Positions 1 to 7,414 of a DNA stretch of 11,326 bases are shown piece after piece; the stretch's first letter is position 1, and each line of letters begins with the position of its first letter. The stretch is from Bacillota bacterium (GTDB lineage Bacteria; Bacillota; Sulfobacillia; RBS10-35; JAJYVN01), in NCBI GenBank assembly GCA_021791995.1, contig JAJYVN010000074.1, forward strand, positions 1-11,326. The letters are read 5' to 3'. The position numbers and the translations under genes were made by a program. The notes beneath the pieces are model-generated. The model had not been told where the DNA came from and did no database searches. It saw nothing but the letters and a program-made list of their open reading frames with translations.

Positions 1-258
1 CAACCGTTTTGCGGCTTGCCCTGTCGAGAGCATCTGTTCCCTTATCATAGGGTCATCATCCGATCACCGGCGCGTAATGTCAAGCGTCGATGTCTACTCC
101 TTCAGCAATAGGCGTAGCATCGTGCCTCGCCTCCATCAAGGCCGTTGCGAAACCTGCCGATCAGCGACCAGAACGACCCTGCCGTGCCCGTCCGCTTCTT
201 CACTCGACACGTGGCGCATGGTCTTACTGTAACCGTGACCATTCGAGGAGGAGAACCG
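1..258. other. Left-edge intergenic region, no recognisable gene
   Basis: This stretch precedes the first real gene. It has open frames on both strands, but their translations are rich in Arg, Pro and Ser with no family resemblance, no good ribosome binding site and no motif, as expected for chance frames in GC-rich DNA. I see no tRNA and no clear hairpin with a T-tract. The promoter of the downstream GxGYxYP gene probably lies here, but I could not find a -35/-10 pair with acceptable spacing. A TTGCCC at 16-21 and a TATCAT at 43-48 are 21 bases apart, which is too far for a standard sigma-70 promoter. Confidence 0.5.
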
Positions 259-273
259 ATGCTCTCCCGGTGA
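245..273 (+). other. Strong Shine-Dalgarno with four-codon leader ORF
   Basis: GAGGAGGAG at 245-253 lies 5 bases before an ATG at 259, the best ribosome binding site in this part of the window. That ATG opens a frame of only four codons (M-L-S-R) ending at TGA 271-273. It is in the same frame as the following GxGYxYP gene, whose frame reopens at a TTG at 277. It could be a minimal leader peptide that loads ribosomes, the relic of a longer N-terminus cut by a stop mutation, or chance. Seen: the SD, start and stop. Inferred: any regulatory role. Confidence 0.3.
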
Positions 274-330
274 ATCTTGCCGGTAGGGGTTACGAACGCA
301 GGGGGAACCGATGTGGGAGGGAAACGGGGA

Positions 331-2265
331 ATGTCACGAAGGGATTTTCTGACGACGGGCGCGATCGCCCTAGGAGTCGCAACCGCCGGGTGGGCAACGG
401 AAGGATGCGGCAAAGGGCTCGTCCCCGCGTCCAATCGCAGCGCGCCACAGCTGACCAAATATCAAATGCCCTACGGGAACACACCACTCCTCCCTGGGGC
501 AACCCTTGACCGTGCCTACGATGAGGTCGCGATGTTAGCCGCTCTTCAGGGAATCGTCAACCGCAAGAAACCCGTCCTCTATCTAGAGGGCATCACAGGC
601 GTCGGTGGAATCGAACTTGACGCCTTCTGGTGGGAAAAGATGGCCTCCATGGGCTGGTCGGTCACGCAGCAAACACCCTATCAGGCCACTGATCTCTTGG
701 ATTTACTCGAGTTGTATGGTCGCGAGACCCGTGGGCTTGTGATCTGGGACCCGAACGTACCCGCGACCCAAAATATCGCCGCGACCCTTGCAGGGGTACA
801 TGCCCTGCTCCCCTGCGCCTATCGGCCGGAAGCAGGGACTCTGTATAGCGAACTCACGAAGGCGGGTTGGGGCGTCGGAATCCGACTCCTGCACGAAGAT
901 GGCTCCTCACTCTTCACCGGCTCGGGCACCATCTCCGGCACCGATCTCCCCTCCACCGGGAGCGCCAAGGACGACGCCTACCTCTGGGCCAAAGTCCAGT
1001 GCCTCGACTCGGGGCAGTGCAATCCAGCCCTAATGGGGTACTACGTGGACGCCTATTGGTTACAGGTACCGCAAAACGGCAGCACCTTCTGGGCCAATAC
1101 GCTTGTGAATCACGATTATTACGTCGCAAATCGCGGTTTCTTCTTCGACCTAGATCCATGGAGCGATGAAGCACCCGTGGACGACCCCACCCAGAAGCCG
1201 GGCACCGACGCCAAGACGCTCCAGGACCTTCTTGCCGCGGCCAACCAAGAGACCAAGCAAAAACACATGATTAATGTAGGCGGATTTGTCCCCTGGCAGT
1301 TCAAGTATACGGACGTTGGAACCGCTGGCGGGACCCACGGGGCGGTGGCGACGGAGTGGCAATATGCCTGGATCCTCTCGGAATACAACGCGTTCATGGA
1401 AGCGGACGCGCCTGGGTTCGCCTACATCCCTAATGCCTCGTTCACCCAGCACTTTCCCCTGGCCCAGAAATACCCCCAACCAGCTCCGCCCACCACTGCC
1501 CAACTCCAAACGCAGGGCCTGCTCACCCAGTCCGGTACGGTCCCTCCCAAGCGCTTCTTCGCCTTCTATGTCGGTGACTTCGACTCCCCTGCCTGGCTCT
1601 ACCACATGATTCCCACTCTCTGGACGGACAGCGCCCGTGGCCAGGTACCACTATCGTGGGCCTTTGACCCCAACCTCTGCCTCCGCGCAGGTCCCGCGAT
1701 GGCGTGGACACGTGCCACCCGCTCCGCCATGGACACCTTTGTCGCGGGAGACAGCGGAGCCGGCTATCTCAACCCCGGCGCACTGCAAACACCGCGCACC
1801 TCGGGCCTTCCGTCCGGGATTGCCCTGTGGTCGGATCACTGTCAGCGGTTTTACGACCAATGGGATATCGCCGTCACCGGGTTCATCATCGACGGCAATG
1901 CGCCAGCGCTCAACCTGAACGACTTGGAGGCGTATGCCCGTTTCTCTCCGGGAGGCATTGTGGGGCAGAAGGTCCCCAACATGACGCTTTCCAAAGGAAT
2001 GCCAATCCTGACCATGGCGACGGACCTGAGCGGAACCGTTGCACAGGCCAGCACCCAGATCCAGAACCTCTTCACCCCGTTCGCCAGCACACAATTCGCT
2101 GTGGCACGAGCCATTCTCCAAGCGCCCAGTTGGTACAAGGCCATCGCGGACGATCTCTCCCAATCGGGCATCGTCGTGCTCGACTTGGTCGCGCTGATGC
2201 GCCTTTTGGCGCACCACTTGCAGGGTCTGGGCATCGCGGCAGAGGCGCGTCCGTCCCAGTCCTAG
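331..2265 (+). CDS. Tat-exported GxGYxYP-family protein (putative glycoside hydrolase)
   Basis: A 644-residue protein when started at ATG 331. This start has GGGAGGG at 315-321, 9 bases upstream, and puts the Tat signal at the extreme N-terminus. The frame extends upstream to a TTG at 277 (662 residues), which has no comparable site. The signal is S-R-R-D-F-L at residues 2-7, followed by a hydrophobic stretch and a Cys at 26 in a poor lipobox (T-E-G-C), so export is likely but lipidation is doubtful. The early segment 'ALQGIVNRKKPVLYLEG' resembles the N-terminal domain of GxGYxYP proteins. The family motif appears near residues 476-482 as GAGYLNP, with Asn where the second Tyr is usual. The family is predicted, mainly from fold and context, to be glycoside hydrolases, and I know of no firm substrate. 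Trp and Tyr are frequent, as in carbohydrate-binding proteins. No other enzyme gene sits beside it; the next gene encodes an exporter half. Confidence 0.75.
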   Translation: MSRRDFLTTGAIALGVATAGWATEGCGKGLVPASNRSAPQLTKYQMPYGNTPLLPGATLDRAYDEVAMLAALQGIVNRKKPVLYLEGITGVGGIELDAFWWEKMASMGWSVTQQTPYQATDLLDLLELYGRETRGLVIWDPNVPATQNIAATLAGVHALLPCAYRPEAGTLYSELTKAGWGVGIRLLHEDGSSLFTGSGTISGTDLPSTGSAKDDAYLWAKVQCLDSGQCNPALMGYYVDAYWLQVPQNGSTFWANTLVNHDYYVANRGFFFDLDPWSDEAPVDDPTQKPGTDAKTLQDLLAAANQETKQKHMINVGGFVPWQFKYTDVGTAGGTHGAVATEWQYAWILSEYNAFMEADAPGFAYIPNASFTQHFPLAQKYPQPAPPTTAQLQTQGLLTQSGTVPPKRFFAFYVGDFDSPAWLYHMIPTLWTDSARGQVPLSWAFDPNLCLRAGPAMAWTRATRSAMDTFVAGDSGAGYLNPGALQTPRTSGLPSGIALWSDHCQRFYDQWDIAVTGFIIDGNAPALNLNDLEAYARFSPGGIVGQKVPNMTLSKGMPILTMATDLSGTVAQASTQIQNLFTPFASTQFAVARAILQAPSWYKAIADDLSQSGIVVLDLVALMRLLAHHLQGLGIAAEARPSQS

Positions 2266-2313
2266 CGCTGCGGCACATTTTGGAATGCCCCGCACCAATT
2301 GACCTGATTTTGT

Positions 2314-2357
2314 AGAGATGCGGCGGCAAGCGGAAGGATCCCTGCCGCCGCATCTCT
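2314..2357. terminator. Perfect 15-bp hairpin, possible bidirectional terminator
   Basis: AGAGATGCGGCGGCA at 2314-2328 is exactly complementary to TGCCGCCGCATCTCT at 2343-2357, with a 14-base loop. The stem begins 48 bases after the stop of the GxGYxYP gene, where a terminator or a 3'-end stabiliser would be expected. No run of T follows on the plus strand, and the minus-strand side ends in ACAAAATC, so it is not a textbook intrinsic terminator. It may act with Rho, block 3' exonucleases, or be a dispersed palindromic repeat. Confidence 0.55.
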
Positions 2358-2472
2358 GCGCATGCACCAGAAACCGGATTGAGGTCTTTTCTATGATTAA
2401 GAAGACAGGTGCCGTTTGCCCCGGTCACGATCACGACTATCCCATCGAGCATCTCCGGGCTTGATTTCCCTC

Positions 2473-2501
2473 TTGACTTCACCGCGCGCAGCGCATACAA
2501 A
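2473..2501 (+). promoter_or_regulatory. Candidate sigma-70-type promoter for the ABC exporter genes
   Basis: TTGACT at 2473-2478 (5 of 6 matches to the -35 consensus) and TACAAA at 2496-2501 (4 of 6 to the -10) are separated by exactly 17 bases. The implied start near 2508 gives a leader of about 110-130 bases before the first ABC gene. It is downstream of the 2314-2357 hairpin, as expected for a new transcription unit. In GC-rich DNA such matches are uncommon, but this is unconfirmed. Confidence 0.4.
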
Positions 2502-2531
2502 AGGCACTTGGGGACAAGACCCGGCCGCATC

Positions 2532-2639
2532 GCCTCCCACCGACATCCAATCGATCCCCGACCAATCGGGGGAGGCAAATCGGGTAGGGCGCCGTATTGG
2601 TGATAACCTGCCCATCGCGTGCCGAAGGGGGCCAGCCCC
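2532..2639 (+). promoter_or_regulatory. Structured leader with hairpins up to the ABC gene start
   Basis: Several stems fit in the presumed leader: CCCCGA 2556-2561 with TCGGGG 2566-2571 (4-base loop); GCCTCCC 2532-2538 with GGGAGGC 2570-2576, which shares bases 2570-2571 with the first and so partly competes with it; GGGTAGG 2582-2588 with CCTGCCC 2607-2613 (one G-U); and GGGG 2628-2631 with CCCC 2636-2639 (4-base loop). The last would bury the purine-rich AAGGGGG at 2625-2631, the likely Shine-Dalgarno if translation starts at GTG 2640. A regulatory role is inference; GC-rich sequence makes short stems easily. Confidence 0.3.
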
Positions 2640-4382
2640 GTGTGGGTGTTCCGGCAACTCCGACCATACTACGTCCCCTACCTTCGCACGCTGACGGTCG
2701 CCCTTACATTACTCGGCCTATTCACGGCGATGACACTGCTCACGCCCTACATCACGCGAGCGCTGATCAACAGCGTCCTGGAGAACCACCACTGGAGTGA
2801 ACTCTGGCCACTCGTGCTTGCCTTGCCCCTTTTGTCCCTCACAAGTGGTGTGGTCAACTTCGCCCAGCAGTATCTCAACCAGGACTTTAGCCAGAAGTGC
2901 ACGCTGCGGCTACGCGCAGCCCTGTATGCCCGGCTACAGGCCCACGGATTCGACTATTACGACCACGAACACACCGGCAATCTCATGCAGCGTGTCACGG
3001 GCGATGTGGAGGCGTGGCGGACGTTTTGGACACAGGGCATGGGCGAGGCCGCTACCTTCACGTTCAACATCGTCCTGGGGCTCGTGGTAATGGTTACTCT
3101 CAATGGGCGCTTGACCCTCTTCACAGTCCTCTTGCTCCCATTTCTGACGATTTCCGTCATGCGTCTGGACCGTGCGATGCGACCCGCGTACAGCCGGATC
3201 CGGCAATCTATGTCCGACCTGCAGACGGTGGTGCAAGAGAACATCACCGGCGTGCGCACGGTAAAGTCCTTTGCCCGTGAGGATTATGCACTCCGTGTCT
3301 TCGAGACGCGCAACCTGGCCTACATGCAATACAACGTCGAGGCAGCGATTCTCCAATCCCGGTACATCCCGCTGATTCAGTTGATCGGTAACCTTGGCGC
3401 GGTGATGCTTCTCTGGTATGGCGGCATGGAGGTTATCCACGGACGCATGAGCCTTGGAACGATGGTCGCATTTTTCGGCCTTCTCGGCTATCTGACCGGT
3501 CCCATTCAGCAGTTGGGCTTCCTCGTCAACCTCTTTGCGCAAGCCTTCGCCTCCGGCCAGCGACTGATTGAGATCCTGGAAACTCCAGATATCGTCACCA
3601 ATCGCCCAGGGGCCAAGGAGCTCTCCCCCCTTGAGGCCAAAGGCGATGTGCGTTTTGAACACGTATCCTTCCACTACACCGAGAGTTCCGACCGCCTAGC
3701 ACTCAGCGACGTTTGCCTCCATGCCAAGCCTGGAATGGTGGTTGGCTTGCTTGGACGGACCGGGGCTGGGAAGAGCACGCTCGTCAACCTGATCCCGCGC
3801 TTCTACGACGTGCAACAGGGGCAGGTGCTCGTGGACGGGCGGGATGTGCGGGACTGGACACTGGAAAGCCTGCGGCGACAGATCGGCATCGTCCCTGGGG
3901 ATACATTCCTGTTCTCGGCCAGCATCTTCGAGAACATCAGCTACGGCAGACACGATGCCAAGTTGGACGATGTACGTCGTGCAGCGTCTTTGGCACAGGC
4001 CGATGGTTTCATCATGGAGTTGCCCGACCAATATGAGACAACGGTGGGGGAACGCGGCCTCGGGCTCTCCGGGGGACAGCGGCAGCGAATCGCCCTGGCA
4101 CGAGCCATCCTCTACGACCCGAGCATCCTGATTCTGGACGATGCCACCTCCAGCGTGGACCTCGAGACGGAGTATGAGATCCAGACCGCACTGGAACGCG
4201 TGATGCAGGGCCGCACCACGTTCATCATCGGCCACCGGATCAGTTCCCTCCGGCGCGCCGATGAGATCCTCGTGTTGGACGGTGGTCGCATCGTGGATCG
4301 CGGTCGCCACGAGGATCTCGTGCGGCGCGATGGGCTGTACCGGGACGTCTTTCAACTGCAGTTCCAGGGGGCAAGGGGGTGA
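2619..4382 (+). CDS. ABC exporter half-transporter, degenerate-site subunit
   Basis: Up to 587 residues, type IV (exporter) fold: a membrane domain of six predicted helices (about residues 20-320) fused to an ATPase domain (about 345-585). Visible motifs are Walker A GRTGAGKS (379-386), signature LSGGQ (483-487), Walker B ending L-D507-D508, and H-loop His539. The usual catalytic Glu after Walker B is Asp508, and the Q-loop Gln is Gly427 (GGG at 3897-3899), so this subunit's Walker site should hydrolyse ATP poorly. Its canonical LSGGQ would complete the active site of the partner encoded next. The earliest start is GTG 2619; GTG 2640 (codon 8) has AAGGGGG 8 bases upstream and may be the true start, giving 580 residues. 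The stop overlaps the next gene by 4 bases. Relatives are multidrug, lipid or peptide exporters of the BmrCD/LmrCD/TM287-288 type. The substrate cannot be told from sequence. The protein acts in the cytoplasmic membrane. Confidence 0.9.
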   Translation: MPKGASPVWVFRQLRPYYVPYLRTLTVALTLLGLFTAMTLLTPYITRALINSVLENHHWSELWPLVLALPLLSLTSGVVNFAQQYLNQDFSQKCTLRLRAALYARLQAHGFDYYDHEHTGNLMQRVTGDVEAWRTFWTQGMGEAATFTFNIVLGLVVMVTLNGRLTLFTVLLLPFLTISVMRLDRAMRPAYSRIRQSMSDLQTVVQENITGVRTVKSFAREDYALRVFETRNLAYMQYNVEAAILQSRYIPLIQLIGNLGAVMLLWYGGMEVIHGRMSLGTMVAFFGLLGYLTGPIQQLGFLVNLFAQAFASGQRLIEILETPDIVTNRPGAKELSPLEAKGDVRFEHVSFHYTESSDRLALSDVCLHAKPGMVVGLLGRTGAGKSTLVNLIPRFYDVQQGQVLVDGRDVRDWTLESLRRQIGIVPGDTFLFSASIFENISYGRHDAKLDDVRRAASLAQADGFIMELPDQYETTVGERGLGLSGGQRQRIALARAILYDPSILILDDATSSVDLETEYEIQTALERVMQGRTTFIIGHRISSLRRADEILVLDGGRIVDRGRHEDLVRRDGLYRDVFQLQFQGARG

Positions 4383-6268
4383 GCACGGTGACGAGCGAAG
4401 CCCGACCGAGTTGGAAGCGCCGCATCTGGGCCTGGCTGGGGTCCGTTGAGCGGCCGACCCAGGCGATCGAACGTTTCTCCTACCAAGAGGATGAGGAGAT
4501 CGACCGTCCGTTCAACTGGGCCCAACTCCGTCGTCTCCTGACCTATATCGGCCCCTACCGCGGACTAGCGGCGGCCGCCACAGCGGTGACGATGGTCGGC
4601 TCCGCGATGGGCCTCGTGCGACCCCTGATCCTGTTGCGTACCATCGACCGGGGCATCGGCGGCCACAACCAGGGGCTCCTCGACCGATACGCCCTCGCCT
4701 ATCTCGCCACCTACCTCCTCGGTTGGGCAGCCGCTGGGATGCAGATGCGCCTGACCACCCGCCTGGGGCAATCCATCTTGGCCCGGCTGCGCCACCACCT
4801 CTTTGGGCACATCCAAACACTGTCGTTGGACTTCTTTGATAGTCGCCCTGCCGGCAACGTCCTGGTACGTGTCAGTAACGACGTCAACGCGCTGGGGGAT
4901 CTCTTCACCAACGGAATTGTCAACCTCTTGACCAACGTCTTTTTGCTCGTGGGCATCATCGTGGTCATGCTGATTCTGCAGTGGAAGCTCGCACTGGCGT
5001 CGTTTGTCACGATTCCGCTCCTGATCGTGCTGTCGACCCAAGTGCGCAAACGGATCCGCCTTGGCTGGCAGGCGGTGCGACGCAGACTCTCGCGCATCAA
5101 CGCCCACCTCAACGAAGCCATCAGCGGCATCCGCGTCACGCAGGCCTTCACCCGCGAAGATGAAAATCAGACGTTCTTCTCGGTGATCAATGACCGGTAC
5201 TACCGCACCTGGATGAACACCATGCGCTGGTCCGGCATGTTCGGCCCGATGGTCAACTTGACCGGCGCGATCGGTGTGGCCATCGTCTTCGCCTACGGAT
5301 CCACCCTCGTGCGCGAAGACCTCGCCTCAGTGGCGCTGATCATCGCCTTCATCCAGTATGTGGGCCTCTTTTGGCAACCGATCTCCCTGCTTGGTGGCCT
5401 CTATAATTCCCTGCTCCAGGCCATGGCGTCGTCGGAACGGATCTTCCAATTCCTCGACTTCCGCCCTGCGGTGGCAAGCCCCCCCGGCGCGCCCGAGCTT
5501 CCACCGATCACGGGTGCCATCACCTTCGAGCACGTATCCTTCGCCTATGCTGCCGACCGCAAGGCATTGGATGATGTGAGTTTTGAAGTGCGTCCCGGGG
5601 AGAACATCGCACTGGTCGGTCACACGGGAGCGGGCAAGACCACCGTGATCAACCTTCTCTCGCGGTTTTATGACCCCACCGCAGGCCGCATTCTGGTGGA
5701 CGGGTACGACCTACAATCGGTCGCCCTACCGTCGCTCCGGCGGCAGATGTCGGTGGTACTGCAGGAAACCTTTCTGTTCTCCGGCACGATTCGAGAAAAC
5801 CTGCGGTACGGAAGGCTGGATGCCACAGACCAGGAAATTGAGGACGCGGCCCACGCCATTGGGGCGGACGGCTTCATCTGCGCGTTGCCGCAGGGATTCG
5901 ACACCGGAGTGGGAGAGCGTGGGGGCCTGCTCTCCGTTGGTCAGCGCCAACTGCTCTCCTTCGTCCGGGCGCTTCTGGCCGACCCTCGGGTGTTGATCCT
6001 GGATGAAGCGACGAGCAGCATCGACACCCAGACAGAGCTCGTTATCCAGCACGCACTCGAGCGACTCCTGGCGGGGCGCACCTCGTTTGTCGTTGCGCAT
6101 CGCCTATCCACGATCCAACGGGCCGATCGCATCATGGTCTTTGACCATGGGCAGATCGCCGAAATGGGAACGCACCAGAGCCTTCTAGACCACGACGGAC
6201 TGTATGCCAGTCTGATCCGTGCGCAGTTCCGCTTCCTCGAAGGTGGACCGCTCGGGACCAGGGGCTGA
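4379..6268 (+). CDS. ABC exporter half-transporter, catalytic-site subunit
   Basis: A 629-residue partner of the preceding gene, overlapping it by four bases (GTGA), so translation is probably coupled. The start is GTG 4379; GTG 4388 (codon 4) has better spacing from AAGGGGG at 4373-4379. An unusually polar N-terminal extension of about 50 residues precedes the membrane domain (about 55-360). The ATPase domain shows Walker A GHTGAGKT (414-421), Q-loop Gln462, signature LSVGQ (518-522, Val for the first Gly), Walker B L-D542-E543 with the catalytic Glu, and H-loop His574. Its Walker A/B paired with the first subunit's LSGGQ forms one competent site; its altered LSVGQ faces the first subunit's defective Walker B. 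This complementary asymmetry is the hallmark of heterodimeric exporters and is strong evidence that the two subunits work together. The gene ends 2 bases from the convergent oxidoreductase gene, leaving no room for a terminator between them. The substrate is unknown. Confidence 0.92.
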   Translation: MSTVTSEARPSWKRRIWAWLGSVERPTQAIERFSYQEDEEIDRPFNWAQLRRLLTYIGPYRGLAAAATAVTMVGSAMGLVRPLILLRTIDRGIGGHNQGLLDRYALAYLATYLLGWAAAGMQMRLTTRLGQSILARLRHHLFGHIQTLSLDFFDSRPAGNVLVRVSNDVNALGDLFTNGIVNLLTNVFLLVGIIVVMLILQWKLALASFVTIPLLIVLSTQVRKRIRLGWQAVRRRLSRINAHLNEAISGIRVTQAFTREDENQTFFSVINDRYYRTWMNTMRWSGMFGPMVNLTGAIGVAIVFAYGSTLVREDLASVALIIAFIQYVGLFWQPISLLGGLYNSLLQAMASSERIFQFLDFRPAVASPPGAPELPPITGAITFEHVSFAYAADRKALDDVSFEVRPGENIALVGHTGAGKTTVINLLSRFYDPTAGRILVDGYDLQSVALPSLRRQMSVVLQETFLFSGTIRENLRYGRLDATDQEIEDAAHAIGADGFICALPQGFDTGVGERGGLLSVGQRQLLSFVRALLADPRVLILDEATSSIDTQTELVIQHALERLLAGRTSFVVAHRLSTIQRADRIMVFDHGQIAEMGTHQSLLDHDGLYASLIRAQFRFLEGGPLGTRG

Positions 6269-6270
6269 CG

Positions 6271-7251
6271 TTACAGTTCCTCGATGCGAACAACCCGATC
6301 TTCCTTGGCCGACCGCATGAAGGCCAAACATGCCGCCAGGCTCATTCTGCCGTCGACGCCATCGGTCTCCGGGGTTCGCCCATCCCGGACACAGTCGAGA
6401 AAGTGGCGCTGTCGCGAGGGGACCGCGACCAGGGGAACCTCTGCCTCATGTGCGGCATCCCGGCGGCGCAAAAGCAACCGATCGCCCCGCAGCACCGCTC
6501 CACCCTCCGTTCCCAGGATCCCCGCACTGCCCTCGTTGATAGCAGTAGGAGTCAGCCCCAACTCTGCCAGTCCGTAACCCCGCCGGAAATGGAAGACCGC
6601 AAGGTCCAGATCATCGACCGGCAGGTCCTTGGCGACCGAGAGCGCTCGACCGTAGACGCTCTCCACCGGCCCGCCGACCCAGTGCAGCCAGTTCACCAGA
6701 TGGATCTGCTCGAAGAGGCGTCCACCGGAATCCTCGGGCCGCATGCGCCAGTGTCCCTGCTGACGGCGGTCGTCCCAGCCACTGGTGGGAAACATGTTCA
6801 TCATGCGGATCCAGCATGCCGCGAGGTCCCCCAACTCCCCATCGGCAAAGAGTTGCCAGAGGCGGCGGTAGCCGGGAAGAAAGTGAAAGTTCGTTCCAAT
6901 CTGCAGGAGGACCCCCGCCTTCTGACAGGCGTCGATCATCGCGTCAGCATCCTCCAACGTGAGCGCCATCGGCTTTTCGCAGTATACGTGCACGCCGGCC
7001 TCCGCCGCCTGCACGGTTGGGCCACGATGGTGCCCTGGCGGGGTGCACACGAACACCGCGTCCACATGCGGAAGGAGGGACGCAAGGTCCGGATACGGTT
7101 CGATCCCCCACGCTCTGCTTCGGGCACCGGCCCGCGCAGCATCCACGTCGGTGACGCCGACCACACGCACGGCCGGCTCTTGGGACAGGACCTGATAGTG
7201 CATCGCGGAAGCGCCGCCCGCTCCCACCAGACCAATGCGAAGATCCTTCAT
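6271..7251 (-). CDS. Gfo/Idh/MocA-family NAD(P)-dependent oxidoreductase
   Basis: A 326-residue protein started at the ATG whose complement is CAT 7249-7251. AGAGGAA (complement at 7260-7266) lies 8 bases upstream, and the dinucleotide-binding fold begins at once. The open frame runs further upstream to 7458, but that would overlap the divergent asparagine synthase start and adds unrelated sequence. The Rossmann motif is G-L-V-G-A-G-G-A-S (7-15), with an Asp in 'VTDVD' at the end of the second strand. The family's E-K-P is at 92-94, inside 'CEKPMAL', with the Lys normally catalytic. A second family segment, GGRLFEQIHLVNWLHW (176-191), carries the conserved His184. Such enzymes oxidise or reduce sugars, inositols and their derivatives. 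The substrate cannot be assigned from sequence. It is transcribed toward, and ends 2 bp from, the exporter gene, and it is divergent from the asparagine synthase gene. Confidence 0.9.
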   Translation of the reverse strand: MKDLRIGLVGAGGASAMHYQVLSQEPAVRVVGVTDVDAARAGARSRAWGIEPYPDLASLLPHVDAVFVCTPPGHHRGPTVQAAEAGVHVYCEKPMALTLEDADAMIDACQKAGVLLQIGTNFHFLPGYRRLWQLFADGELGDLAACWIRMMNMFPTSGWDDRRQQGHWRMRPEDSGGRLFEQIHLVNWLHWVGGPVESVYGRALSVAKDLPVDDLDLAVFHFRRGYGLAELGLTPTAINEGSAGILGTEGGAVLRGDRLLLRRRDAAHEAEVPLVAVPSRQRHFLDCVRDGRTPETDGVDGRMSLAACLAFMRSAKEDRVVRIEEL

Positions 7252-7414
7252 CGCATTCGTTCCTCTCGCCGTCGGATATTGCTCCCACTTCGCCCCACTT
7301 CCGCGTTTTTCCTGCCGATCCCCGCACCGGACACAAGAGACAGACACCCCCGTCCCGGCAGGCGTGTAGGCTATGCCGTCTGGAACCACGGAACCTGCGA
7401 GAGGATGAAGCGGG
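7252..7414. promoter_or_regulatory. Divergent promoter region between oxidoreductase and asparagine synthase genes
   Basis: This 163-bp gap must hold promoters for both genes unless they are read from further away. A direct repeat CCCACTTC occurs at 7284-7291 and 7294-7301, 10 bases apart and so on one face of the helix. An exact inverted repeat pairs CCTGCCG 7311-7317 with CGGCAGG 7356-7362, with centres 45 bases apart. TAGGCT at 7367-7372 fits a loose TAnnnT -10 box for the plus-strand gene, but no convincing -35 is present. These elements could bind a regulator; that is inference. Confidence 0.35.

Larger units (their letters stand above)
2266..2618. other. 353-base intergenic region with hairpins and a candidate promoter
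   Basis: No protein gene is supported here: the short frames on both strands lack a ribosome binding site and any family resemblance. The region holds the end of the GxGYxYP transcript (perfect hairpin at 2314-2357), a candidate sigma-70-like promoter (2473-2501), and a GC-rich leader with several possible stems before the ABC exporter genes. No known riboswitch class was recognised by eye. Confidence 0.5.

Noticed and set aside
16..48. Possible promoter TTGCCC/TATCAT
   Set aside because: The 21-base spacing is too long for a standard promoter.
90..509. Open frame of 139 codons at the left edge
   Set aside because: It overlaps the Tat-signal gene in another frame and its product is Arg/Pro-rich with no family features or ribosome site.
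1651..2367. Long minus-strand frame (238 codons) under the GxGYxYP gene
   Set aside because: Antisense shadow in GC-rich codons; no motif, and the plus-strand gene has a clear signal and family motif.
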